From Petrosia ficiformis (Eukaryota > Porifera > Demospongiae > Haplosclerida > Petrosiidae): a stretch of DNA of 64,000 nt. Every line of letters starts with the position of its first letter. Positions within the stretch are counted from its first letter, which is position 1. The position numbers and the translations under genes are program-made. The stretch covers positions 47,307,037 through 47,371,036 of the forward strand of contig OX345636.1 in assembly GCA_947044365.1 (NCBI GenBank). The letters are read 5' to 3'. The notes under the pieces were generated by a model. The model was not told the DNA's origin. It ran no database searches and saw only the letters and a list, made by a program, of their open reading frames with translations. Positions 10,780-22,687 of the stretch are shown here, one piece after another.

Positions 10780-13700
10780 ATGAGAAGAACACAGTCTTTT
10801 CTGATAATAATTATTGCTCTAGTCCTTTCAACAACTTGTAAGTGTAAATGTAATAATAAATCTAATGTAAATATAACTGACTAGATACTGAAAGATGAAT
10901 GTTTTATGCTTAGTCATGTCTTAGATAAAGTTATAGTTGTGATCCTTGCCTTGTTATGTTAATTACATTTGAGACAGACAATCTGCTGCAAAAGAACAAA
11001 TTATTTGTTCTTTTTAATTGTCAGCTTGGTGGTTTTTTTAATGTTCATCATTGTAACACATTAATATATTTCAACCCTTCCAAAACTAAATACTGATGCC
11101 TAAATACTATTTCCATTAAAATGTATATATGTAATACTTATATGATTGTATTAACAAGTTATCCCCATTGCGTAGTTGCCCAATATAACAATGGTGATAT
11201 TCGATTATATCTAAATGGAAGTATAAGCATCACCAATGTTGAGGGAGTGATTCAGTTGTTTCTTGATGAAAAGTGGGGAACTATTTGTGTTGATGGATTT
11301 AATATTGGAAGTGCTGCTGCAGCTTGCCGTCAACTTGGATTTTTAAAAGCTCAGAGTTATAATGTTTATAGCAAATATCAGTAAGATAATTATAATTATA
11401 AATTGTATATCAAAACTGCATAATATGAATGTATATAATTATATAGAACTCTCAGATAACTGAAAACTACAATTAAAATATTATTATAATGTATTTGCCT
11501 GGGCCAGGGGTGCATGATTTATTAGTAGATGCCCCTAACAAATGCATCCTTTTCATAAAGAAAGGCTTATAATTATAATTATTATATGCATATAATTTAT
11601 GTGCGTAGAACCAAAATTAATTATGTGTCTATAGTTATAAAATAATCAAAATTGTTCTAGAGTGTGGCCATCTGACTTCTAATATACTTTGAGGAATGTT
11701 CATTTAATTTATATACATACTTTAGCATGATAAAAAATCTTAAATATATCATATTTTATATATATAATTTTATTATAATTATGTTCTTTTTAATTATCAA
11801 TGCAGTTTTCAATATCCAAATAGTCTACAACCAATTGTAACTGATGTGTCATGTAATGATGATGATCAAAATAATTATGCTAAAAGTGGAAACCTTCATA
11901 TATTAAGATGCCCTTACATACATAATGTAGATGAAGGAAATGGATGTAACACAAGTCAAGCTGTGGCAGTTGTATGTGGTATGTTTTATAATTATAATGA
12001 TTATTAAATATGATATATTTAAGAGTGTTGGTGAACCATCAGTTCATTAAGACTGTAAGACATGACCTCATTGAACTGATAGTGTCATCGATCGTGAGAT
12101 TTAGAGTTTATTATTAAAACAGTTCAACTTGAAAAGTAAGGCAACCCCTCCCCCGCTGAGCCTCCACTTTCCCAATTAACTGTCAAATGATAGTGTTAAT
12201 TATTGTTGATTGGTTTGTATTAATTAGCTAATTATACGTATAGGTATAACAAACATTTCCTTGTGATATATATACATATATTTACTCTATTCTCATGACT
12301 GTTGATTCGATAAAGATGTGTTATATATGTAGAGAATCAAGTATTGGTTCACATACTACGTGTGAAGTATATTGCATTGTAGTATTTTTGTTGCCACTCT
12401 TTATTATTGTACCAGTCAGTATACATCAAGATTGAAAGAAATAAATTACTACTTGTAAGCCTTACCTAGCAAGGCAAGAAAGCAGCATTGATTTATATAG
12501 TCTCAGGAGGAATTGAAACTTATGTAACTATGCAGTGAAGGTTAAAATAGCCTATCGTATTCATTTTTAGTGTTTAATTATTTCTTCTATAATAAAGTAC
12601 AACTATTATAGCTATAATTTGAAATCTCTGTTGCTTATTTTATTTGTAGATTCTGAGCTAATCACTGAAGATCCGTATGAAGGACAAATTCGACTAATTG
12701 ATGGCAATGGCCCATCAACAGGGTTTGCAGAAATTTACTTACATGACATATGGGGTACAATATGTGACAAAAATTTTCAACAAGCTGCTGCTGACTCTAT
12801 CTGTAGACAAATTGGATATACAAACTTTCTTAGTTACAGTGGGATGGAGAGGTAACCAGTGGCGGATCTAGGGGGTTTCTTTGGTTTCTGTGGAAACCCC
12901 CTTTCAATTTTTAAAATGCAAGTTTTGAAAAAATAAAACATTTTAAAAGTCCGTGTTCCACATATGAATGATGCAACGTTTATGCATAATAATTGTAAAT
13001 AGAGCTAGTTGGATTTGCTATTTGTACATAATTATGATAATTATAATTCATACAATAACATAAGTATCCAGTATCTTTGTAATACTTTTGTAACATTGTA
13101 ATAGACATTGCTTGGGATCTTACTAAATTAAATTTAAAATGCCTGCACACATAACCCTAAATAAGTATAATTGCTATTTTGTGTATTGCTATAATTATGA
13201 GATAAGATAGTGAAATTAAAATTTGGATTAGCATTTTCCATTTGTAGCAGAGAAACAAAGTACTCCCATACACCACTCTTAGAGCCCTCCAACAAAAAAA
13301 AAACAACTTCCAGCTATTTATCAACGATAGTCACACTATCACTACTATCACCCAGCCCTAGAAGTAACGTCACTTGATAACATGCTGCTACTTCTTGGGA
13401 TGTTGCCAACATGAATTGACATCAGTACAGTACATGTATGTACTCATTATTGCTGAACCTCAGAGTTGCCATTGTGATAATTGTAATAACATAATTATTA
13501 ATAATTATTATACATGCATATTTTCAAGATGATAAGTATAGTTATTTATTTACATTCTAATTGAATTGAGTAGTAAGATGGTTTCTGAGTATCATCCTAC
13601 AGTTTTGCTAAACAGCTACAGTATGTCTGTTTAAGACATTTCTCTATTACGGTTACAGATGCACTATGTAATACATTCAGTTCTCTAGATACTCGTGTAT

Positions 13701-14525
13701 GGATTGATAGTACTCATTGTGAACAGTCTCAAGAGTGTTTCAGTACTCAATGTATTAACTACCCCAGTTCATCTAAAGGAATAACCTCTGGTCCATGTGC
13801 TAACCATTCACTTGATTTATTCATTAACTGCAGTGAGAATTATATAATAATAATTACTCTGTGTCAATCATCAATTTCCTCTTTCCCTCTAATGAGTCAT
13901 TTGTGCAACTTCATTCATTCATTAAATTGTAGTGATCTAAATTGGATCATTCTATCTCCATAGCTTTTGACACAGATAATCCTGGTGGTCTCCCATCTGG
14001 AAATGTATTTGAATGTACTATTAGCAGTAAGCCAGTTTTGTATGTGACAAATTGTTATTAAAAGGAACAAATGAGATAAATAGATCCATGCGTGCTCCTT
14101 ATGAGCACCCAACGCAACATAATTATAAATGAATGTTACATATAACTTCTTTGATTTTCGCTTTACTACCTACTCTACTGTTGTGTAGAAGTTTAGTTTA
14201 ATTTTGTTGCTAAGATACCATTGTTCCTGTGCTTTTTAAATTTTGATATCCCTAACATGCCCTTGCATTTTTAAAATGTTTTATGTATATGTGTATGTCA
14301 CATATATTCATGATTCAGTATTTGATATAATTCATATTATTATTTTCTCTCACTACTATATACATAGATGTATATATACTGCCTCTGATTCTTGGAACAG
14401 TGCTTGGATCTTTGTTTCTTATAATTCTTATATGCATCATTTTATGCTGTCTGAGTTGCTTTTATATTTCTACTTGCCCATTATATGCATACAGGGAGAA
14501 AAGAAAATATGATGGATTGATATGA
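10780..14525 (+). CDS. Two-SRCR-domain type I membrane receptor, complete (7 exons, 336 aa)
   Basis: Surface receptor; ligand unknown. Exons: 10780-10837, 11176-11380, 11806-11978, 12650-12851, 13681-13832, 13964-14026, 14368-14525; all introns GT-AG and phases close exactly to 1011 nt. Residues 1-21 are a signal peptide (MRRTQSFLIIIIALVLSTT, cleavage near FAQ). SRCR domain 1 (about 27-145) shows GDIRLYLNG, WGTIC and CRQLGF; SRCR domain 2 (about 158-263) shows YEGQIRLIDG, WGTICD and CRQIGY. A short linker exon (TFDT...FECTIS) leads to a membrane helix at about 287-316 and a tail of about 20 residues ending KRKYDGLI. The start has A at -3. AATAAA at 14623-14628 is a plausible poly(A) signal. 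The acceptor at 13680 was chosen to keep phase and avoid a stop. It shares exon sizes and phases with the gene ending at 7484, so they are tandem paralogues. Confidence 0.88.
12855..13015. mobile_element. Possible hAT-type MITE start just after an exon
   Basis: Two bases after the donor GT at 12852 the intron reads CCAGTGGCGGATCTAGGGGG, the kind of end found on many hAT-type MITEs of animals. An AAACCCC tract follows. I could not place the inverted partner, so the 3' limit is a guess. Confidence 0.35.
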
Positions 14526-14622
14526 AAAATGATTAGTATCATAATTATACTGTTATTAATCTTTTATAACTTGACAAATGTAAAAATTTTTTAATTATTA
14601 TAACATTAATAATCATTTAACC

Positions 14623-14628
14623 AATAAA
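14623..14628 (+). promoter_or_regulatory. Poly(A) signal of the two-SRCR receptor
   Basis: AATAAA about 100 bases after the stop codon, in an AT-rich 3' flank. It is a consensus match in the expected place, not proof of use. Confidence 0.45.
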
Positions 14629-14629
14629 A

Positions 14630-15365
14630 ATAGTACATATAATGCACACAGTAAGGGTCAAAATATAATTATATAACTTAAGTACATTAGAAGATGTGAG
14701 ATAGAATAGAACCATATGTACATCAATACATATATAGTGCTAACAACTGATATATGAGGCCGGAATCTTTCTAGAATATGAGAAAGTGTATCATAATACG
14801 TACCTCAGTATAGTAAGCACATTACAAAAAATATTATCATAGCTCCTCCTAAATTGGCAAAATTAATGTTGAATATTAAGTTATAACACTTTATTGTTAA
14901 AATAAAAAATAATATTGGTGATTAGCCATAACTTGCAAATAAGTTTTAATAGGTGATGCGATACCATACCTTTTTCATTGTTTCTAATTAGTATTTATAA
15001 ATACGTATATCACTGAGAGGTCTGTTAGTCAGTAATTCAAAGTTAAGTTGTAAGTTGTGTGGGGTCAAAATGGTGTCTATAACAAAGCTTTGATTATGTT
15101 TTAGCTAATTTTTTGCTGCTATTTTACAAAGCCATTTCTTTTAAAATACTTTACAGTTGTTAAAACATATCAAAAGCAATTCCAAAGGCTAAAAAGGACT
15201 GGTTATTTTAGCATGCGAAATTGTTTTGCGTATAGTTATAGACTGCGTAGTACAGTCTATCATGCATGCGTACGCGCGTTCGCGCATGAGCATGCATGTA
15301 CGTAATTAGCCACACCCTTCACAAAAGTTAATTAATCAATCGGGCTGCGCACGGCTTTTTTGGCG
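14630..15365. other. Intergenic, no gene seen
   Basis: AT-rich sequence with no long ORF or repeat partner recognised. Near 15255-15300 there is a CG-rich patch (CGTACGCGCGTTCGCGCATG) with several copies of GCATGCATG; its significance is unknown. Confidence 0.4.
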
Positions 15366-15368
15366 CAC

Positions 15369-15500
15369 TACAGAGGATTTCAGTTCCGTTGACACAATTA
15401 TTCCGTTCCGTAACCACACCCTCCATATATATATAATTTTATATGGAGGGTGTGGTTACGGAACGGAATAATTGTGTCAACGGAACTGAAATCCTCTGTA
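15369..15500. repeat. Perfect long inverted repeat, 60-bp arms, 12-base loop
   Basis: 15369-15428 and 15441-15500 are exact reverse complements, starting TACAGAGGATTTCAGTTCCG and meeting at an AT-rich loop. The arms include GGAGGGTGTGGTTACGG. The ORF starting at 15443 merely reads through one arm. It may be a foldback element or a recent inverted duplication. Confidence 0.95.
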
Positions 15501-15874
15501 CCCTTTCGGGCCTTTCCATTGCTCTGGATCCGCCCTGTATTACATCATCACCATTAAAATGGTGCTATACAGAATCAATCATTGTGATGATATTTTTAAG
15601 TACATTAATTTTGTTTGAAATGAATCAGTACCAAAGGTCTGTTTTATCAACTGCTAAATCTATTCTCTTTCACTTGCGGTATTGTCTGCAGGAATATGGG
15701 GTCCCACAAGAAGTAATGTCTAAATTATCATCTTGATGCTTGTAGACCAGAATTCATTCTAAATGCAGGCTGTCAAGTTCATGAGTGAGTTATTGTATGC
15801 AATAATTATTCATGAAGGGTGTGGTCATTATTTGTTAGTGGTGGGTACCTGAGTAGTTTGGGAGTCAGTATTGA

Positions 15875-15918
15875 CAGGAGCCCATGAAAAAACAGTACGG
15901 TTTTTTCATGGGCTCCTG
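15875..15918. repeat. Hairpin, 19-bp arms
   Basis: CAGGAGCCCATGAAAAAAC and its exact reverse complement are separated by AGTACG. It is isolated in noncoding DNA and could be the core of a small foldback repeat. Nothing indicates transcription or a terminator role. Confidence 0.85.
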
Positions 15919-16689
15919 GTATTGATAGTATACCAATACTTGATAATGCACATGTCTATAATGCATGTGGTTACATAAATGTCAAATTTTATACAAATTC
16001 ATTGAAAAATGTGGAAGTGCTATGATACAATTTATCTGTTAAATGGGTGTGTCAGATCAAAATGGAGGTGTGGTAGACTAGTATTGGATCGGTATCGATA
16101 CTTGGAGATTACTTGATACCAAAAATTTCAGACGTGGTATTGAGTACTTTGGTAGTATCTCCCATATCTCCCATATCTATTACTTGTATATTAATTAATT
16201 TTATGTGTGACTATGGCATCATGCCACCAGTGACTGCTATTTGGTGGTTATGGGACATATTTCAGATTGGGGGCTAAGTAATGGCATAGTGAAAAATTTT
16301 ACATAATTAATAATTCATGAAGGAATCACTCCATCACTCCATTGGCCTGTAATTAATCCTTTTCAAATGGCGTGTGTGGGTGGACATTCACGAGTCACCT
16401 TTTTCAGGTCCATAACTTTATACTCTATCAGGTGAGAAAACATCCATAGATACCAAAATCAAGATTTGTAGTAGTCTCACGGGCCAGATGTTTGCCAGAG
16501 AGGGAGGGAACATTTGGGTAACTGGTATAGATTTTATAGCAGAAAGGAATGTAATTATTAAAACTGCATGTATGTAGGGGCTGAACTAGATTGCAAAAAT
16601 GACAGCATGTATGCAACATAGACATTCCTGCAGGTAAAAGAACATACCTCAATTCAATGAAAAGAATATCTTAGAGCACTGAGCTTGTT

Positions 16690-17170
16690 TCTCAAAATTT
16701 TCCCATTTCCAATACCGGCATCTCTGCTGCATATATTTTGGCCACTGTTCACTTTCTATACCCCAAACTTGGCTCCCTTTTGGACATGGTGTACTACTTC
16801 TACCAACTTGCTTACCGGGACTCGAAAGTCCCCAAGCACTTCATAGGCAAATGCAGTGCTCTCCTTTTGACTGCAACTGGGACAAACAAAATGCCCCACT
16901 GCATGTTGGCACCAGCTACACCAACGATTTCGGGTTTCACAGCAAGGAAAATGTCTCAGCTACCCACCAGATTGTGTGGTGGGGTCACTGAAACCCCAAA
17001 TTGGGTGGGCAGGGAGACACTCCCTTTAAAACTCCTCCTTGCTCATTATTTAGGCCAAAGGGTGGCCGAAAAACCATCAACGTTTTTAGACATTTACATG
17101 AGCTTATGCCTGACAACAATTACAAACATTTCGAGTGCTTTGTAACGCTAGGAACACACTCCGAACCTCA
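16690..17170 (-). pseudogene. Relic of a piggyBac-like transposase C-terminus
   Basis: Read on the minus strand, with several stops and frame shifts, the stretch gives ARRSFKGSLPAHPIWGFSD followed by a cysteine cluster (ETRNRWCSWCQHAVGHFVCP, then SC). The order, a block like the end of the piggyBac DDE domain and then a C-x2-C ... C-x2-C zinc-binding tail, is typical of piggyBac/PGBD-type proteins. Plus-strand ORFs of 135 and 64 codons over the same bases have no recognisable family. Assignment is by memory of the family pattern. Confidence 0.4.
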
Positions 17171-17261
17171 TAGCGGTCAAATGACATATATGTGACATCA
17201 GTCATCTAAGAGTTAACTTTCCACATTTATTCCCACTTAACCTGCTTGTGGAGGGTATATT

Positions 17262-17440
17262 TCACAGTTAATAAAAATTGGTAGGATATGTGATTCTTTT
17301 AAAGATTTTGCAGACAGACATCGTAAGTTAACTACCCGTTTAATATTACAACAAGGATTCTGGTATACTAAGCTATGCGGTTTTATCTTTCAAAAGGTTT
17401 CTAGAATACATGCACCTATTTTTTCTAAATTTAATTTACA
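17262..17440 (+). pseudogene. Reverse-transcriptase 3' fragment (Penelope-like or related), copy 1
   Basis: One frame reads KIGRICDSFKDFADRHRKL, then TTRLILQQGFWYTKLCGFIF and a segment with SRIHAPIFSKFNL. This resembles the segment after the YIDD block in a reverse-transcriptase family common in marine invertebrates. A near-identical stretch recurs at 18225-18420, and the YIDD core of the same family is at 21083-21345. It is truncated at both sides. Confidence 0.5.
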
Positions 17441-17477
17441 TGTACATCATAAATATACATGTACAGTAGTACACATG

Positions 17478-17640
17478 CATGAAAATTCATGTGTCTAGCA
17501 TGCTAGCAATAGGTGTAGACAAACACACACAACAAACAAGCAGTCACAATGGCTTCATTAAACATTAGAGCAGCCACTTTGGCTTAGAAAAATAATAATC
17601 AGCCACCATGGCTTAGAAAATGAACAGCCACAATGTACAT
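17478..17640 (-). repeat. GCCATTGTGGCTGC module, copy A (reverse)
   Basis: It starts ATGAAAATTCATGTGTCTAG (the border shared by all copies), passes GCATGCTAGCAATAG, then several units of CCACAATGGCTTAGAAAA. It is one of five copies (others 18690, 21349, 44620, 45284). It lies just after a reverse-transcriptase fragment. Confidence 0.7.
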
Positions 17641-17663
17641 CATAACATACAGGTACATACATA

Positions 17664-17681
17664 TACATGATATTATCAGGA

Positions 17682-17713
<32 letters not shown>

Positions 17714-17778
17714 CACCTGAGGCAATGGAAAAATGAAAAATGAGAGTTGCCTCAGGTGGGATTCGAACCCACGACATG
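17664..17778 (-). mobile_element. tRNA-derived SINE, 3' part, copy 1
   Basis: On the minus strand: a T-arm-like GGTTCGAATCCCACCTGAGG, then CTCATTTTTCATTTTTCC, TTGCCTCAGGTGTC and a (CTTT)n run. The CCTGAGGCAA / TTGCCTCAGG pair forms a hairpin in the tail. Five copies in the window share this layout. Confidence 0.75.
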
Positions 17779-18224
17779 TACACATACATGTACTGTAGTA
17801 CACATGCATGTACATCATAAATATACATGTACAAATACGTGTACCTGGTTTATGAAACTTAAGTGCCTCTCCTACAAGTTGTACAGAAGTCTTTCCCTCA
17901 TCACCAGATGTAGATTCAGGCTCAACAAGAGATTTGTCAACCTTTGCTGATGATTTCTAGAATGGACATGAGGTCAATCACAATGCATTAAGTATTAGCT
18001 ACATGTAGTCTAGTCAACTATCAGTCCAATTAGATTTCAGAAACAAAATGTTAACTTAATCCCTGGTGATTTAAGACTGGCCATTGTGACTCATGGTAAA
18101 AAATCATAATGCTCAAATTATGTGTCGTCACGTTACAGAGTTGCGTAATTGCATTCAATTAGAATGATAACAAAAACCCAGTCCTCTTATACTTGTCTTT
18201 TAATTCTCTTCTTCACACCAGATT

Positions 18225-18420
18225 GCTTCTCTTCCTTTTCTGGTATACTAAGCTATATAGTTTTATCTTTCAAACGTTTTCTAGAATACATGCACCTATT
18301 TTTTCTAAATTTAATTGTACTGTATGCAAAAATATTGAGAAAGGTATTTGCTTGCCAGTCAGTTAATGTTAGGCTGGGCTTGACAAGTAATGTGACTATC
18401 AGACGTACTAGGCTTTAATT
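18225..18420 (+). pseudogene. Reverse-transcriptase 3' fragment, copy 2
   Basis: FWYTKLYSFIFQTFSRIHAP then IFSKFNCTVCKNIEKGICLP before a stop. It is almost the same as 17378-17440 but extends further, to an ICLP-type C-terminal motif. It is part of the same scattered retroelement family. Confidence 0.5.
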
Positions 18421-18689
18421 AGCAGTATTAATTAGTACTTATCAGTGCTTCTTCAAAATTGTAATTAGTACTAGTCAGTATTTCTTTATGTGTTGCATGT
18501 GTTGTTAATGATTGCTAGCTGCTTTTGTAAGAGCAAGACAACAGGTACGTGTACTTTGTGTTACTTGTAGCTCAAACCTTGCACATGTGACCAACTTAAC
18601 GTTTATGGCAGTTCTATACTTCTCTTCTTTGTTTGTGAGTTGCATTATGTTATGTACTTGTTATATAAATATACTATTTTTATGATTTA

Positions 18690-19010
18690 TATGGACCAGG
18701 CACTGGATGAGTGGGGAGAGTTGGCTAGCCATCGAAGATCTTTAACCCACCATTCCTGGTTCTCAAGACTGGGCATTCAGTGTTTCATTTTTACTTCGAA
18801 TTTTCGTGGCTGCTTATTTTTTAAGCCATTGTGGCTGCTTATTTTCTAAGCCATGGTGGCTGATTGTTTTTTTTTTCTAAGCCGTTGTGGCTTTGTGTTT
18901 TATGAATTTTATAAGCCATTGTGGCTGCTTGTTTGTTTGTTGTGTTTCTTTGTTAATTGTTTCTATGCCAGCACATGAATTTTCATGTATTTCGTTTTAT
19001 GAACATGATT
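18690..19010 (+). repeat. GCCATTGTGGCTGC module, copy B
   Basis: The head CACTGGATGAGTGGGGAGAG and GATCTTTAACCCACCATTCC are followed by repeats of TAAGCCATTGTGGCTGC and the end motif CATGAATTTTCATGTA. It has the same head as copy D at 44620. The module looks like a non-autonomous retroelement or its tail. Confidence 0.7.
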
Positions 19011-19534
19011 CAAGCCAATTGGATATATAATTATATTGTAATATATCATTATTATATATAACTACCGAACACCCACAAGAATTACATCACACTAAAATTG
19101 CTATTTTTCTAGCCTCATGACTTCTGCATTTGCAAAAGTATGGGCATGGTTTTACCTTGTTGCCATTCGTGTAGCTTGACCTTTGACCATGATGTAATAT
19201 TGGGAATGTTGGGAATGCTTATTTTCTGATTTCTATATACATCATGAGTAAATTCATTATGATGCTATGATTGTATAGTTTATTTCTATAAATGGTATAT
19301 TCTTTACCTAAACAATGATTCATAAATGTACAACAGCATTATCAATTCTGAACTTATGAATTCATTCAAATTTGTTTTCTGTTTCTGGGTCCACCATCTT
19401 TGAAGTTCATTTGTCAATACAATATAATACACCTTGAAACACAATCATTAGCCTCACATCTACTGTTTGTTATGAAAGTACTTAGTTTACCTAATGTGAT
19501 CTACAATCATTAACCTCACACCTATTGTCTGTTA

Positions 19535-19880
19535 ACCTTCGCCTGCATAGCTGAGTGGAGGGTTACTGTCTGTGTATGAACAAACTTTCTGGACAACTAA
19601 CATCGGGACTCCGACCGAGCTAGCAAAAGACGTGAAATTACACAAGGATCAAAGTTTTTTCTAAACCCTTTTGGTTATAAAGTTATGACAATTTTTACAA
19701 CTTACGATTGCCGTTTCACCACTTTCAGAAGACGTCTGGTAGCAAATGAATACATGGAATCATAACTCATCTTGTTTGAAGGCTATCGCTGTCGAACCAC
19801 AGATGCTGAAGTTGAAGTAGTGGCTGCTACCACATCAAGCTTGTTTTAAGCATTCTGCCATAACTGTCAATTTCTAGATC
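19535..19880 (+). repeat. Interspersed repeat, partner at 58215-58560 (inverted)
   Basis: Landmarks CATAACTCATCTTGTTTGAAGG (given here as CATCTTGTTTGAAGGCTATC), GGTTATAAAGTTATGACAAT and GTAGTGGCTGC occur in reverse order and orientation at 58215-58560. It shows many mismatches, so it is an old family. No protein is recognised. Confidence 0.6.
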
Positions 19881-19889
19881 CACCACAAA

Positions 19890-21080
19890 ACAAGCACTGC
19901 ACTTCTTATACTAGAAATTGTGTACTCTTGTAAGTTTTAACAGATACACACATTATTATAGTAAGTCTTGTCAGTAGACATTTTCGTTTTCCGATCATAT
20001 TTGTGGTGGTTCTGCACTATGATTGCATTCATTGTTATAGTACTTGGTTTACTTAATATAGTATACCCTGAAAAGAATAGAACACTAGCTAAGGATTACC
20101 CACTTGGGTATTAATGAAATTTTGTTAGCCCCCACTTAGGCTTTGTCAAAAAAATCAGTTATATAATCAAGTGTATTGTTAATAATAATTATTGTACATG
20201 TATTGTGAGCGTGATTTAATTATTTATGTAGGTATACGATTAATTAATTATTTAGAACTAAAATTGCTAAGATCAATTACATTCCTCCACATCTTCCTAT
20301 TTTTATTTTTTCCAAGACTAAATGAAGTTTATACTTATAAATTTAAGTTAGATGGACTGGATTAGTGTTTCTGTATGCATTCTAATAATTGTATTAGTTA
20401 TTGGGGATTTATAACATCCATAATAATTTTCAGGGAAATATATACCTCTGTTAGAAGTCTCACTCTGTTACAATAGCTCCAAACTTTTTTTGTTCGTATT
20501 TAAATGCAGGCTACTTGTTCTAACGGTTTTATGCTCCTTTCATTTTCAGTGCTTGAGATATCACTACTGTTCAGACAAGTCAACCAGTCCCTCAGTTGAT
20601 GGCAACTGTTTTCTAAACGCGTCCAACATTTCCTGGAGGTTTAACAAGACTATGCAAGAGTCTCAATGAACTCTAGTCTTATACAAATATATTTGTGCTG
20701 TCTTAATTCTTTAATAATGGTGAGTAAACCTTTACTTGAATCACAGTATACAATATGAACTCTGTCAGCATGGGACCCTCACCTACATGGCTAAATAATA
20801 ATGTAATAAAGGACATATGTAAAATTTAATAAAAATATAAATAATAAAAGTATTATTATACAGGTTTACTGGCCATGTAAAGAAGTGTTATTTTGTTGAA
20901 CTGTATTATCTTGAAATTAACCTTTATAATATTAATTTGGATGAGTAATGGTTTGTGAAAAAGAAAAGTACGTGTAAAAATACCATATTTATATTGTACA
21001 TGTAGATAATGTGGATATGTCTTACCTATTACTGTGTGGTCCTTTAAAGCATGCACAGCTAAGACATACAGTACCATCTA
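19890..21080. other. Noncoding stretch, nothing recognised
   Basis: AT-rich DNA with no exon-like open frame, no tandem repeat and no inverted-repeat ends that I could find. A minus-strand ORF at 20856-21077 has no protein-like character. Confidence 0.4.
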
Positions 21081-21082
21081 AA

Positions 21083-21345
21083 TCAAGTTATAGCAAAAAT
21101 TTTAAAGAGGATAAACTTATAGAAATGCTGGAATTCTTGATAGATAACATTTATATTAGAGTAGGTAAAAAAATATTTAGGTAGCAAGTAGGAATTCCGA
21201 TGGGTACTTATTGTGCTCCTTTTTTAGCTAATTTATTTTTATTCTATTTTGAATATAACTATATGAAAGATCTTATCAAAAGTAATATACACTTAGCTGA
21301 ACAGTTTTCTTACACTATCAGATATATTGACGATTTTTTAAATAA
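21083..21345 (+). pseudogene. Reverse-transcriptase core fragment with YIDD box
   Basis: The frame gives a segment ending IYIRVGKKIFR, one stop, then QVGIPMGTYCAPFLANLFLF and, after about 25 residues, FSYTIRYIDDFLNN. GIPMGT.CAP..A and YIDD are two hallmark reverse-transcriptase blocks, with the YIDD aspartates intact. The combination resembles Penelope-like or similar retroelements of marine invertebrates. It is cut off sharply at 21345, where a GCCATTGTGGCTGC module starts. Confidence 0.7.
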
Positions 21346-21348
21346 TAG

Positions 21349-21815
21349 GCATTCAGTGTTCCATTTTTACTTCCAATTTTCTAAGCCATTGTGGCTGCTT
21401 ATTATCTAAGCCATTGTGGCTGCTTATTTTCTAAGCCATTGTGGCTGCTTATTATCTAAGCCATTGTGGCTGCTTATTATCTAAGCCATTGTGGCTGCTC
21501 ATCAAGTTTGCTAAGCCATTCAGTGTGGCTGCTTATTTTCTAAGCCATGGTGGCTGATTGTTATTGTTATTTTTCTAAGCCAGAGTGGTTGCTTTAGTAT
21601 TTTCTAAGCCATTGTGGCTGCTCATCAAGTTTGCTAAGCCATTCAGTGTGGCTGCTTATTTTCTAAGCCATGGTGGCTGATTGTTATTGTTATTTTTCTA
21701 AGCCAGAGTGGTTGCTTTAGTATTTTCTAAGCCCTTTCTTGTTTGTTTGTTTGTTAATTATTTCTACTCCTATTGCTAGCATGCTAGGCAAATGAATTTT
21801 CATGTACATGTACAT
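21349..21815 (+). repeat. GCCATTGTGGCTGC module, copy C (about 11 units)
   Basis: It begins GGCATTCAGTGTTCCATTTT and continues with roughly eleven units of CTAAGCCATTGTGGCTGCTT. A longer block of about 120 bases is duplicated inside it. It ends GCTAGCATGCTAGGCAAATG, AATTTTCATGTACATG. It abuts the YIDD reverse-transcriptase fragment. Confidence 0.8.
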
Positions 21816-22248
21816 CAGTCATAGCAAATGAACATCAAATTCTCAAATCTGTTGTTAGTTAAAGAGGAACGTTCTGGGCCTTCTGGCTAAAGCATATGCA
21901 TAAATGGAAAGGTGAAAATTATGGCCATGTACCATGTAGTGGTCAGATGATCTGATTAACTCGATTACACTCATTTACACTCCAAAACTTAAATTTGGGT
22001 TGTTTCTTCATACAAGAAGTCACGAAATTGTGTTACATAGTCTCATATGGTGTAAGAATTATGTTAGGAGTACTGACATTGTCAGGTCTTACTCAAGCAT
22101 GAAATTATTGTATTCTGTGGTTTGTATAACTATTTTGAATGTGTAATATAGCTATACTATCCTTATATGAAGTAATGACCACAATCTCCATACAAGTAAA
22201 GCGCCTATATTTTTTACAAAAGGGTGTTGCATTACTAAAGCTGTTGAA

Positions 22249-22279
<31 letters not shown>

Positions 22280-22687
22280 TTCTGATCCAAAATGTTTCAT
22301 ATAGCCTTTTAGCAGTGTAGCATTAGACATTAAGGTTTTTAAAACATGATGATTGTCTAAAAAAATGTGGATAGTTAATGAGTTTAAATCAACTGACATT
22401 GTTTTCATGCAGTAAACTCTATATGCTGGAATATATGAAGGGCTGAGAAGTAAAGTGATCTAACCCACAAAACAGCAATACACTGAGGTTAACATGAAAA
22501 CACTCTTAAAATGTGTTTCAGGGGCAGATAAAAATTAAGAAATCAAAAAATATTTCAATTTTGGTAGTGGAATATGCCTAATTTTTAATGAATTTCTATG
22601 CACTATGGATGATTTCCAGTATTTGATTTTGGGTTAGCCCACTTTACCTCTGAGCCCTTCATATGTAGTACATCATGTACATGTACA

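Noticed and set aside
15443..15736. 97-codon ORF
   Set aside because: It starts inside one arm of a perfect palindrome and has no protein family or coding-like neighbours.
16738..17195. Plus-strand ORFs of 135 and 64 codons
   Set aside because: The opposite strand gives a better, piggyBac-like reading; plus-strand peptides have no recognised motif.
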